A DNA stretch of 64,000 bases, from positions 10,311 to 74,310 of the forward strand of contig JBCCYN010000003.1 in the NCBI GenBank assembly GCA_039189655.1. Direction: 5' to 3'. The notes under the pieces are model-generated. The model was not told where the DNA came from. It made no database searches and saw only the letters and a program-made list of their open reading frames with translations. A program made the position numbers and the translations under genes. Origin of the DNA: Acuticoccus sp039189655 (GTDB lineage Bacteria > Pseudomonadota > Alphaproteobacteria > Rhizobiales > Amorphaceae). Shown one piece after another: positions 26,475-34,458 of this stretch (the stretch's first letter is position 1; every line of letters starts with the position of its first letter).

Positions 26475-27470
26475 ATGGCCGAGCGTGAATTCTCCCATAG
26501 GACCCACGACGACGCGGGCGACGACTTGTCGGAGCAGCTTACCGTGCGCGTTGCGTGGTGCTACTACCGGCTCGGATTGACGCAGCAAGAGGTGGCAGCG
26601 CGACTGGGTATCACGCGCGTGCGCGTGAATAGGCAGCTCGCCGAAGCGCGCCGTCGCGGTATCGTTCGAATAACTGTTACTTCTAAACTGGCGGAAAACA
26701 TCGAGCTGGAAGAACGGCTTAAGAGCGTCTTTGGGTTAGACGACGCGCACGTGGTTCTCGGCCTGGCGGACGATGCAGCGAATGCCGAAATACTTGGCGA
26801 TGTGGCCGCTGAAATACTTGGCCCTCAACTGGTCGATGGTTCGACCATAGGTGTTGGGTGGGGGATGACCTTGCGCGCGCTTGCGTCGGCCATGCCGGAA
26901 CGCCCTCTTCCGCGGGCCGCCGTGGTCGCGATGTTGGGTTCGCTGACCCGCCGCTCCTCCATCGATGCATTCGAGGCGGCGACAGCGCTTGCGCACAGGC
27001 TCCATGCCGAATGTTTTTACATGCCGGGCCCGTTGATCTGCGACAGCGCAAAAGTTCGTAAGGCCATTGAATCACAGCCGCTCGTTGTGGACATCAAAGA
27101 ACGGGCGCAGGGCGCTGACGTTGCGCTCTTCAGCGTGGGCGGTCTTGATAGTGGTACCATAAGACAGGCCGGTCTGATCGACGCAGAACAGCTCAATAGT
27201 GTGCGTAGCGCCGGCGCAATTGGTAATTTTCTTGGTCACTACGTTGACTGCCATGCTACAATCGTAGATCACCCCATTAATGACCGGGTCCTCGGCACGC
27301 GCCCCGATGAAATCGTCACCATAAATAAACGTGTGATGGTTTCCGGTGGTGCGACCAAGGTCCCAGTACTGCGGGCTCTCTTGCAACACGGTCTCATCAC
27401 GGAGTTGGTGACAGATCAGGCGAGTGCGCAGGCCATACTCAACCCTGTGGATCAAGGAACAGAACAATGA
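26475..27470 (+). CDS. SorC-family transcriptional regulator
   Basis: A 331-residue regulator. The N-terminal helix-turn-helix is around residues 28-62 (YRLGLTQQEVAARLGITRVRVNRQLAEA), followed by the sugar-binding domain of SorC/DeoR-like proteins: GVGWGMTLRALASAM, FYMPGPLICDSAKVRKAI and a late GGATKVPVLRALL. Such proteins bind a phosphorylated sugar as inducer. The start is the ATG at 26475; the frame is open upstream only as antisense to the permease gene. Divergent from the ABC operon and coupled to the aldolase gene by an ATGA overlap, so it most likely controls both transcripts. Confidence 0.92.
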   Translation: MAEREFSHRTHDDAGDDLSEQLTVRVAWCYYRLGLTQQEVAARLGITRVRVNRQLAEARRRGIVRITVTSKLAENIELEERLKSVFGLDDAHVVLGLADDAANAEILGDVAAEILGPQLVDGSTIGVGWGMTLRALASAMPERPLPRAAVVAMLGSLTRRSSIDAFEAATALAHRLHAECFYMPGPLICDSAKVRKAIESQPLVVDIKERAQGADVALFSVGGLDSGTIRQAGLIDAEQLNSVRSAGAIGNFLGHYVDCHATIVDHPINDRVLGTRPDEIVTINKRVMVSGGATKVPVLRALLQHGLITELVTDQASAQAILNPVDQGTEQ

Positions 27471-28840
27471 ATGATGCCGAGCGTGCGCTGCGCGGCGAGA
27501 TCATCCGCACCTGCCGCGCCATGGAAACAAAGGGCATCAATCAAGGCACGTCCGGAAATGTTTCGGCGCGCTGGGCCGATGGTTTGCTGATTACGCCATC
27601 GGGACTTGCCTATGATACGATGGCCCCAGAAGATATTATCCATCTACGGATGGACGGAAAGTCAAAGGGTCCGCACACGCCGTCTTCGGAATGGCGATTC
27701 CACCGCGACATCTTGGCAGCCCGACCGGATGTGAATGCTGTCGTCCACGCCCATCCGATCCACCTCAGCGGTTTGTCGATTTTGAACAAACCGATCCCGG
27801 CCGTGCACTACATGATCGCAGCCGTAGGCGGGCCTTCTATTCGATGCGCCCCTTACGCCACCTACGGCACCCAAAAGTTATCCGAGCACGTGGTGAACGC
27901 GCTGGAGGACCGCCTGGGGTGCATCCTTGCGAACCACGGCATGATCGCTTGCGGGTCGGATCTTTCAAGAGCCCTGTGGCTGGCGGTGGAGATGGAAACG
28001 CTTGCCCACCAATACGTGGTCGCGTTGCAGTCGGGTGAGCCGGTTGTTCTTTCTGATGCCGAAATCGCCCGTGTGGTTGAAAAGTTCAAAGGCTATGGGC
28101 CGCGCCGCAAATCCGATGAGGCCAAACCAACGGCACGGGTAACCGCGTCTCGGCGGGCAGCATCAAAATCCGCTCCGACAAAAGCAGCAGCGGCAAAACC
28201 ACCGGCAGCTAAATCGCCCCCGTCCAAAAAGAATGTGACGAAGGCTGCCGAAGCCAAAACAAAAGCGCCGGAAGCAATGCCGGGCAAGGCGTCAGCCGCG
28301 AAGACGAAACGGGCAAAGTCGTCACCTGCGAAACCAGCCGCCGCAAAGTCGGCCCCGCGGAAGGAAGCGACCGCCGCCTCATCTCGTAAAAAATCTGCTG
28401 CGACCAAGGCACCGCCGACGAGCAAAGCCGCCCCCAAGGCAAAAGCTGAAGCGGCGACAACTCGTGCGAAAGCGGCCCCCAAAGCGACTGCGGCTCCGAA
28501 AGCGACTGCTGCCCCCAAGGCGAAAGCAGCTCGTAAGGCGACTGCTGCCCCTAAGGCGACTGCGCCGGTAAAGGCAGCGAAAGGAACAAAGACCAAGGGT
28601 GCGGGAGCCAAGGCTCCAACGCAAAAGGCCACAGCGCCGGCCACGCGATCTGCACCGCCTGAGCCTGATCTCACCCCTTCGCCAGCGCCAACAACGGAAT
28701 TGGTCAAGACGGCGGCCGGAGCAAGGTCGCGGCCGAGGCCGGTGGCCAGCAAGCAGCCGCGGGGCAAGTCCACTGCCACATCGCGCAGGGCAGAGCGTCG
28801 TTCCACCGGCGTCCGGCGGGGGCGGTTTGGCAAGAAGTAG
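27467..28840 (+). CDS. class II aldolase with histone-H1-like C-terminal tail
   Basis: A 457-residue two-part protein. Residues 1-215 form a class II aldolase/adducin-head domain like L-fuculose-phosphate aldolase: GTSGNVSAR and TPSG loops, and the zinc/catalytic set Glu75 (SSEW), His94 and His96 (VHAHP) and His157 (ANHG), each two positions from the FucA residues. Residues 216-457 are almost only Lys, Ala, Pro, Ser, Thr and Arg with no hydrophobic core, including five KATAAP-like hexads, and end RRGRFGKK. This tail looks like bacterial histone-H1/Hc1-like or AlgP-type nucleic-acid-binding tails and is not part of normal aldolases. The base composition of the tail fits the genome and the frame is continuous, so it is a true in-frame extension. 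The domain probably splits a ketose phosphate into dihydroxyacetone phosphate and an aldehyde; the tail's role is unknown. Confidence 0.88.
   Translation: MNDAERALRGEIIRTCRAMETKGINQGTSGNVSARWADGLLITPSGLAYDTMAPEDIIHLRMDGKSKGPHTPSSEWRFHRDILAARPDVNAVVHAHPIHLSGLSILNKPIPAVHYMIAAVGGPSIRCAPYATYGTQKLSEHVVNALEDRLGCILANHGMIACGSDLSRALWLAVEMETLAHQYVVALQSGEPVVLSDAEIARVVEKFKGYGPRRKSDEAKPTARVTASRRAASKSAPTKAAAAKPPAAKSPPSKKNVTKAAEAKTKAPEAMPGKASAAKTKRAKSSPAKPAAAKSAPRKEATAASSRKKSAATKAPPTSKAAPKAKAEAATTRAKAAPKATAAPKATAAPKAKAARKATAAPKATAPVKAAKGTKTKGAGAKAPTQKATAPATRSAPPEPDLTPSPAPTTELVKTAAGARSRPRPVASKQPRGKSTATSRRAERRSTGVRRGRFGKK
28481..28570 (+). repeat. 18-bp tandem repeats encoding KATAAP-like hexads
   Basis: Five imperfect 18-bp units in the aldolase tail: KATAAP, KATAAP, KAKAAR, KATAAP, KATAPV (residues 339-368). 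The units differ mainly at third codon positions, so the peptide repeat is kept while the DNA has drifted. Such a tract can expand and contract by slippage. Confidence 0.8.
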
Positions 28841-28855
28841 CGGATCGTAATGGCG

Positions 28856-28877
28856 GGGCTGGCTTGCGTTCCAGCCC
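28856..28877 (+). terminator. hairpin after the aldolase gene
   Basis: Perfect 7-bp arms GGGCTGG (28856-28862) and CCAGCCC (28871-28877) with an 8-nt loop, 16 bp after the aldolase stop. No T-run follows, so it may be a processing or weak termination hairpin. Confidence 0.4.
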
Positions 28878-29127
28878 TCTGAAATTGCCCAGCTCTTCGG
28901 ACTCGGACCGCGGAGAAAGGCGAGGGACGTTGCGCGAGATGGGCGAATGCACGTCCCGGGGCCCGCCTTTCAAATCCGGCTAGTCTGGAAGCCGGTTCGT
29001 ACCGGGTCCTGCAAATCGCGAAAACGCCGTCGCACTCAAGTCTGCGGTACACGCCAGACTTTACTTTGGCGTGATCAGTCCGCGATGGGTGGCGTCTACA
29101 AGACACCATCACCGGCTGGTACAAAAA

Positions 29128-30057
29128 TTACTGTGCGGCAACAGGCTCGCTAAACGGAACGCGATCGAGGGCGCGGTCGAGTTCTGCTTTGAGCGTTTCA
29201 TAAAATGCGATGCCCACCGGACCAAGGGGGGCAGATCTTGGCTCGATGCGCATGTATTCGACCGAAAGACTTGGTTCGGCGAGGGGTGCAACTCGGCGAC
29301 GCTGTCCGTCCCGATCGGGTATGCACAAGATTCCCGGCAGGATCGTTACCCATTCCGAGCGCGACACCAGATCAAGCGTCGCGAACATGGCGTCCAGCTC
29401 GATGGTGTCGCGCACTGCGATCGAATTCGCCTTCAAGTAGGTGTCAATCTTTCGTCTGCGCGAGTTCTCCCTGCTGGGCAAAACGACGCTGAGGGGTGGG
29501 AGTGCGGCAAGTACCGCTTCACCTCCGAATTTGAGGGTGCTGTCGGCGGCAACCATTAAGTATTCGCGATCCACCCCCATGCGCGTGGCCGAAAGGTTTA
29601 GGTCGCTGTCAAAGGCGGGAACCACGGCAAAGTCGAGCTGCCCCATGACGACTTGCTGGGACAGCGTACTGGAGAACGCTTCGGTCACGGACACTCGTAC
29701 GTTCGGATGCGCCTTGGAAAAGGCGAGCAAAGCAGGACCCAGCACCGCGCGGGTGAAGGTGGGCATCAGACCGACACGCAAGTGGCCGCACAGCGCGCCA
29801 GAGAGGCCGCGCAAGGTGGCTTCCGCATCCGCCGCCGCCCGCAATGCGTTGACGGCATCGCCATAAAACCGGCGACCCGCCTCAGTGGGGGTGACGCCGG
29901 TGGAACTCCTGTTGAGGAGCCGCACCTGAAAACGGTCCTCCAGCTGCTTTACGTGCATGGATAGCCCGGATTGCGTTGCATGCACGCGCTGCGCGCCCGC
30001 CGAGAAGGAACCCTCCTCATAGACGGCAACGAAGTACTTCAAATGCTGCAATTTCAC
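29128..30057 (-). CDS. LysR-family transcriptional regulator
   Basis: A 309-residue LysR regulator. The winged HTH is at residues 1-60 (LQHLKYFVAVYEEGSFSAGAQRVHATQSGLSMHV split by the turn) and the co-inducer domain starts around residue 90 (GHLRVGLMPTF). I chose the GTG at 30057 because the HTH should start within a few residues of the N-terminus and GGAG precedes it; the longer form from 30093 adds 12 unrelated residues. The C-terminal domain resembles the CynR/NocR-type receiver fold, with ligand unknown. Divergent from the oxidoreductase/BKACE pair, which it probably controls. Confidence 0.92.
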   Translation of the reverse strand: MKLQHLKYFVAVYEEGSFSAGAQRVHATQSGLSMHVKQLEDRFQVRLLNRSSTGVTPTEAGRRFYGDAVNALRAAADAEATLRGLSGALCGHLRVGLMPTFTRAVLGPALLAFSKAHPNVRVSVTEAFSSTLSQQVVMGQLDFAVVPAFDSDLNLSATRMGVDREYLMVAADSTLKFGGEAVLAALPPLSVVLPSRENSRRRKIDTYLKANSIAVRDTIELDAMFATLDLVSRSEWVTILPGILCIPDRDGQRRRVAPLAEPSLSVEYMRIEPRSAPLGPVGIAFYETLKAELDRALDRVPFSEPVAAQ

Positions 30058-30189
30058 CCCATGATCTCCACCCTGTGCAGCCGCTATCAGCATATCGGAT
30101 CACGTATATCACCATTTATGAGTATTGTTGAACGCCATGCTGCGGATAAGCGAGCATAGGGGGAACAAGGCCGAAAGCGGAGGGCTGAA

Positions 30190-31245
30190 ATGGATGCCGA
30201 CCTTGCCAGCGCTGGCCGCAAGGCTTCTTGCACCGGACCGGGTGAATTCAAGGTGGCTGTGGCAGGGTTCGGTTGGTGGGGCCGCCACGTGGCGGTGCGC
30301 GTTGCTGATCATCCGCAGATGATATTGGGCGGTGTGGTCGAACCGCAGCTCGAGCAACGGGATGCGATCCAATCCGCGGGCTATAACCTTTATTCAGACT
30401 TTGATGCCGCGCTCAATTCAGACATCGACGCGGTGATCCTCACCACGCCAAACCTTGTACACGAAGAGCAGGTGATCGCCTGTGCCCGCGCCGGGAAGCA
30501 CGTCTTCTGCGAAAAACCTCTCGGTCTGACTGCGGCAAGCGCGCGTCGGTCGGTCGCTGCGGTAAGGGAGGCAGGCGTGCAACTTGGCATCGGCCATGAG
30601 CGGCGTTTCGAACCTGCTTTGCGGGTGCTGAGGAAAGCCATAGAGGTCGGTGATCTCGGAACCATCATGCACGCCGAAGCCGCATTCTCCCACGATAAGC
30701 TCATCAACGTTCCGCCTGACGACTGGAGGACCAAAAAGGCGGTATGTCCTGCGGCGGGGATGACAGGTATGGGCATCCACCTCACCGACCTCTTCATTTC
30801 TTACTTTGGTCCGGTGCGAACCGTGCAAGCTATCACCGCATCACGTTCACTTGGCTGGGAAACCGGCGACGTGGTAACCGTACAGCTTGGATTTGAGGCC
30901 GGCATGACAGCAACGCTGTCTGCTATACTCCACACACCACATTTTATTCGCACCCACGTCTTTGGGACGAATGCATGGGTTGAGGTCCGCAACCAAAGCC
31001 ATCCCGACACTCCCGGCGGAAAAGTCACCTACGAGATCGCCAGAACCGGTCAGGACAACCAAGTGCAGGTGTTCGAGTGGGAGGACGCGGTGGTTCAGAA
31101 CCTTGACGCATTTCGTGCAGCAGCCTGCGGCGAAGCAAGCTATCCGTTTACGACCGAGGAGATGGTGCACAACATCGAGGTGTTAGAGGCCATCGCAATT
31201 TCCGCGGAAGATCGACGTACCGTCGAAGTGGCATCACTCGCATGA
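30190..31245 (+). CDS. Gfo/Idh/MocA family oxidoreductase (1)
   Basis: A 351-residue NAD(P)-dependent sugar or cyclitol dehydrogenase. VAVAGFGWWGRHVAV is the Rossmann loop and FCEKPLGLTA carries the conserved catalytic-region Lys of the EKP motif; the second domain starts near residue 140. The first 18 residues before the Rossmann strand are extra, so a later start is possible. Overlaps the following BKACE-type gene by 4 bp, so the two products act in the same pathway: it may oxidise a hydroxy-acid to the beta-keto-acid that the BKACE then cleaves. Confidence 0.9.
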   Translation: MDADLASAGRKASCTGPGEFKVAVAGFGWWGRHVAVRVADHPQMILGGVVEPQLEQRDAIQSAGYNLYSDFDAALNSDIDAVILTTPNLVHEEQVIACARAGKHVFCEKPLGLTAASARRSVAAVREAGVQLGIGHERRFEPALRVLRKAIEVGDLGTIMHAEAAFSHDKLINVPPDDWRTKKAVCPAAGMTGMGIHLTDLFISYFGPVRTVQAITASRSLGWETGDVVTVQLGFEAGMTATLSAILHTPHFIRTHVFGTNAWVEVRNQSHPDTPGGKVTYEIARTGQDNQVQVFEWEDAVVQNLDAFRAAACGEASYPFTTEEMVHNIEVLEAIAISAEDRRTVEVASLA

Positions 31246-32039
31246 GCGCGCCGGCGCCCCTGCCCAACCTAATGGTTTCGCCCACCGGCGCCCGCCGCAT
31301 GAAGGCCGACCATCCCGCAATCCCCATTACACTTGACGAGATTGTCAATGCCGCTGTGGCTTGCCATGAAGCTGGCGCCAAGGGTCTTCACCTTCACGTT
31401 CGCGAGGAGGATGGCCGGCACTCAATCGATGTGGGCCGCTACCAGGAGGCCATCCACGCGCTCAAAGCAGCAGTGCCCGACCTTTATGTGCAAGTCACGA
31501 GCGAGGCTGGAGGCCGCTACTCGCCTGCAGAACAGCGCGAGATGATCCGCACGCTGCGTCCAAGGCACGTCTCGGTGGCATTGCGCGAACTCCTTTCAAG
31601 CCCGGAAGACTTAGATGAGGGGAAGACCCTTTATCATTTTGCACGTGCGGAAGGCATAGACGTCCAGCACATTGCGTACAGTCCTCGTGAACTGACTTTC
31701 TTGATTGATAAAATCAATTCCGGAATAATTCCCGGCGACACTCACCTATTGCAAATTACAATTGGTCGCTACGGCGATTTAATGGAAAGCAACCCGAAAG
31801 ATCTTGATCCTTTTTTGAAGATCATCTCGGCATACGAGGGCACCCTTGCGTTTGATGTGATGCTTTGTGCCTTCGGAAGTACTGAAACGCGCTGTTTGAC
31901 GTATGCGGCGGAACGCGGCGTTAAGGCGCGGGTAGGTTTTGAAAATTCCATCTGGAATTCAGACGGTTCCGTCGCGAGGAACAATGCCGAAAGGGTGGCG
32001 GAAGTGGCCGCATCCATCTCCGCTGCGACCAGGTGTTAG
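31242..32039 (+). CDS. beta-keto acid cleavage enzyme (BKACE/DUF849) family protein
   Basis: A 265-residue TIM-barrel enzyme of the family that condenses a beta-keto acid with acetyl-CoA and splits it into a CoA ester and acetoacetate. The early MVSPTGARRMKADHPAIPIT loop, the zinc pair His50/His52 in GLHLHVRE and the RVGFENSIW strand with the zinc Glu match the family; the usual Asp after that Glu is Asn here. At 265 residues it is somewhat shorter than most members. The substrate is not predictable by eye. Coupled to the upstream oxidoreductase by ATGA. Confidence 0.87.
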   Translation: MSAPAPLPNLMVSPTGARRMKADHPAIPITLDEIVNAAVACHEAGAKGLHLHVREEDGRHSIDVGRYQEAIHALKAAVPDLYVQVTSEAGGRYSPAEQREMIRTLRPRHVSVALRELLSSPEDLDEGKTLYHFARAEGIDVQHIAYSPRELTFLIDKINSGIIPGDTHLLQITIGRYGDLMESNPKDLDPFLKIISAYEGTLAFDVMLCAFGSTETRCLTYAAERGVKARVGFENSIWNSDGSVARNNAERVAEVAASISAATRC

Positions 32040-32191
32040 CGGATATCGCGCAAGGTAAAAGGCAAGTGGCGGCTTCGATGCGAGTCATCGGTCTGGTTGT
32101 TCGACAATCCAACCGGTCCGCTGGCAGAGCGTTCAGAGCTAAATCCAGGGTATTTCGCCAATAGCTTGCCATAGGTGAAAACGCATTGAGG

Positions 32192-32671
32192 CTACGCGGC
32201 GGCACGCCAAGTGCTACCGTTAACCGTCCAGTCTTCGCGTATCAGGCTGCCGGATTGGCGTAACATTTTCGAGACCGCGCAGTGTTCCCGCAGCTTTGTT
32301 ACAACCGCGTCGATACCTTCGGTAGGGCCATCCATTGTCGCATTGATCTTGATCGTTACTTCCGGGAAGGGAACGTCAATCGGCTCTATAAGCCGGGTTC
32401 CGCGGCTATCCATCGTGGTGATGACTTCGATGTCCATGTCAGAGATGATCACACCATTTGCCGCGGCGAGTTTATTGGAAATAACGTGAGTACATCCTGA
32501 AAGCCCCGCCATGACCATCTCTACGGGCATTGGACCTTCGTTGGTGCCGCCACGCTCAATGGGCTCATCGATGACCATTGCGACGTCCCGCGCCGCAGCC
32601 GTGGACTTGGTCTTCGATATCTGGCGGCCGTGAATTCGAAAGGTCCAGATTGGCTTTTCCTTTATCTTCAT
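32192..32671 (-). CDS. OsmC/Ohr family protein (1)
   Basis: A 159-residue OsmC-fold protein. The two redox cysteines are in MAGLSGCTHVISN (on the central helix) and REHCAVSKML, the arrangement used for thiol-dependent reduction of organic hydroperoxides. It overlaps by 4 bp the racemase-superfamily gene upstream of it on the same strand, so they are co-expressed, and the pairing suggests a role with a reactive intermediate rather than general peroxide stress. Convergent with the BKACE gene. Confidence 0.87.
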   Translation of the reverse strand: MKIKEKPIWTFRIHGRQISKTKSTAAARDVAMVIDEPIERGGTNEGPMPVEMVMAGLSGCTHVISNKLAAANGVIISDMDIEVITTMDSRGTRLIEPIDVPFPEVTIKINATMDGPTEGIDAVVTKLREHCAVSKMLRQSGSLIREDWTVNGSTWRAAA

Positions 32672-33411
32672 GACTTCTCCTTTGGAAAATATTCATCGGC
32701 AAGCGACAAACGCGTAATGCGTCCACCCCGGTCAAGATGATCGTCTATGCCATGGCACCGCAGCGCATACCAGTAGGTTGCGGCGTTTACGGAGATCACA
32801 GGGCGGTTGAGTTCATCTTCGAGACTGTCAATCATGTCTACGATTCCCAGTGCGCCACCTACGTGAAGGAAGGTATCCACTTCAAGACTGTCCAGGCGCG
32901 CAAACGCTTTGCGCACCGCCTCGACGGGCACATTGATGATCTCTTCAGGAACTGGAACGTTGAGCGACGTAGAACCAACCACATCGAAGTCGAGACTAGC
33001 GTAGTATTCTACAACGCTTTGCGCGTGGACCGAAGACATGGGCGACAAAATCGCTATTCGTTCCGCACCCACGGTCCTGAGCGCGGCCTCGCACGCATCC
33101 GTCGCCGTGACGGTGGCAATATCTGGAACCGCGTTTGCCACGTCTTCTCGATAGATGGCGTGCCGCCCTACCGACCACCCGCGCATTTCCACCGAGTTGC
33201 CGCAAATGATAACGTCTGGAAAACAAAGCCGCGCGCCCGGAAGAGCGCGCAGCATCGCCTGTGGCACGTCGTCCGGGTTCGAGAGATCAAACCGATAGAT
33301 CTGATTGCTTACCCCGGACGGCCGCATCGCCTCGTACTCAGGCTGCATGTTCGCGTTCTGCAACGGAATCATGACCGCGAAAACACCGCGCGGGCCAAAG
33401 CGATTGGGCAC
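32668..33411 (-). CDS. Asp/Glu racemase superfamily protein, maleate isomerase/arylmalonate decarboxylase-like, without catalytic cysteines
   Basis: A 247-residue protein with the two-lobed fold of maleate cis-trans isomerase and arylmalonate decarboxylase: RGVFAVMIPLQNANMQPEYE (first lobe), PDVIICGNSVEMRG, ERIAILSP and FLHVGGALGIVDMI (second lobe). In the family, Cys residues sit in the loop after the third strand (maleate isomerase) and before the GG of the second lobe (both enzymes). Here the first position reads Gly71 after Cys70 and the second is Val184 (HVGG instead of a Cys-GG). So the usual thiol chemistry looks lost, unless Cys70 substitutes. Translationally coupled to an OsmC gene and in the neighbourhood of a TTT transporter. 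Confidence 0.72.
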   Translation of the reverse strand: MPNRFGPRGVFAVMIPLQNANMQPEYEAMRPSGVSNQIYRFDLSNPDDVPQAMLRALPGARLCFPDVIICGNSVEMRGWSVGRHAIYREDVANAVPDIATVTATDACEAALRTVGAERIAILSPMSSVHAQSVVEYYASLDFDVVGSTSLNVPVPEEIINVPVEAVRKAFARLDSLEVDTFLHVGGALGIVDMIDSLEDELNRPVISVNAATYWYALRCHGIDDHLDRGGRITRLSLADEYFPKEKS

Positions 33412-33467
33412 GACTACCTCGATAAGGTTGCGGTAGCCAAGACTGAAAACTTGGCTACCAAAAAAAG

Positions 33468-34427
33468 CTACTGAGTGATGGAGTCAACCAGAGCTTTATA
33501 TGCGCTGTCTTGCTCGTCTCGTATCGTCTGGTAGTCGTCGCCAGTGAGAAGATCGGTATTTTCGCCAAGTCGACCCATCATTCGTGTATACGTTTTGTCT
33601 TCTTGAAGCGCCTGGAAAGCACCTTCAAGCTTACTCAACGCCTCCTGAGGTATGCCGGCAGGAGCCAATACCACGCGGTGCATGAAGCCGATGTCGCCCT
33701 CTATTCCGGCTTCTGCAAAGGTCGGCACGTCATCGTAAATTCGTTCTGGGCCAGCCGACGCCAGGACCCGAATTTTCCCTCCATCGAGCAGCGAGCCGAT
33801 GGTCGCCGGAAAACCCATAGTTACATCAGCATCGCCGGAGAGGAGCGCTTGCATGGCAGGACCACCGCCCTGGTAAGGAACCAGATTGAATACTGCGCCA
33901 CTTTCTTTCATGATTTGTGCAGCGGGAACGAAAAGCGCCCCCCAATTCCCCGAGTGAGCCATTCTAACGCTGCCTGGGTTAGTTTTTGCAGCTTCGATCA
34001 GGTCTTGAAACGTTGCGTAGGGGCTATCAGCGCGCACGACAACAGCGATAGGCGCGTAGTTCACCCTCGCCACGGGCACGAAATCAGCCTTGGGATCGTA
34101 TGGGAGATTTTCCACGTGCTGCTGAAGCATATCAACGTAATTGTGCGAAAAGAGCAGGGTGTAGCCATCAGCTTCAGAGTTGGCGACTTCTTGTGTTCCT
34201 TTCTGACCGCCCGCACCCGGGCTCAGCCTGACAATCATTGCCTGGCCGAGATACTGCGGTATGGTCGAGGTGATGACACGGGCGTTGAGGTCGTGTGAGC
34301 CTCCGGCGCCAAGGGGAATGACCAGCGTGATTGGCTTTTCAGGGTAGTCCGCGAAAGCAGGAACACCAAGTGCGAGTACAGTCGCACAAGTCGCGACTAA
34401 TATCTTAGCAACAGTTCTACGTCTCAT
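33468..34427 (-). CDS. TctC-type (Bug family) solute-binding protein (1)
   Basis: Periplasmic receptor of a tripartite tricarboxylate transporter, 319 residues. A Sec signal peptide (to about AFADYPEKP) is followed by the Bug hallmarks: PEKPITLVIPLGAGGSHD, SPGAGGQKGTQEVA, and AHSGNWGALFVPAA. Bug proteins bind carboxylates through the two ring loops at these glycine-rich positions. GGAGGAAATC lies before the ATG. It is the first partner of the tctA and tctB homologues encoded next (order on the minus strand B, A, C). Confidence 0.93.
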   Translation of the reverse strand: MRRRTVAKILVATCATVLALGVPAFADYPEKPITLVIPLGAGGSHDLNARVITSTIPQYLGQAMIVRLSPGAGGQKGTQEVANSEADGYTLLFSHNYVDMLQQHVENLPYDPKADFVPVARVNYAPIAVVVRADSPYATFQDLIEAAKTNPGSVRMAHSGNWGALFVPAAQIMKESGAVFNLVPYQGGGPAMQALLSGDADVTMGFPATIGSLLDGGKIRVLASAGPERIYDDVPTFAEAGIEGDIGFMHRVVLAPAGIPQEALSKLEGAFQALQEDKTYTRMMGRLGENTDLLTGDDYQTIRDEQDSAYKALVDSITQ

Positions 34428-34458
34428 GATTTCCTCCGAGGTTATGTTTCATTCGTCG

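Noticed and set aside
28093..29124. 343-residue minus-strand frame opposite the aldolase tail
   Set aside because: Low-complexity mirror of the Lys/Ala/Pro codons; the forward product has an active aldolase head, so the reverse frame is the artefact.
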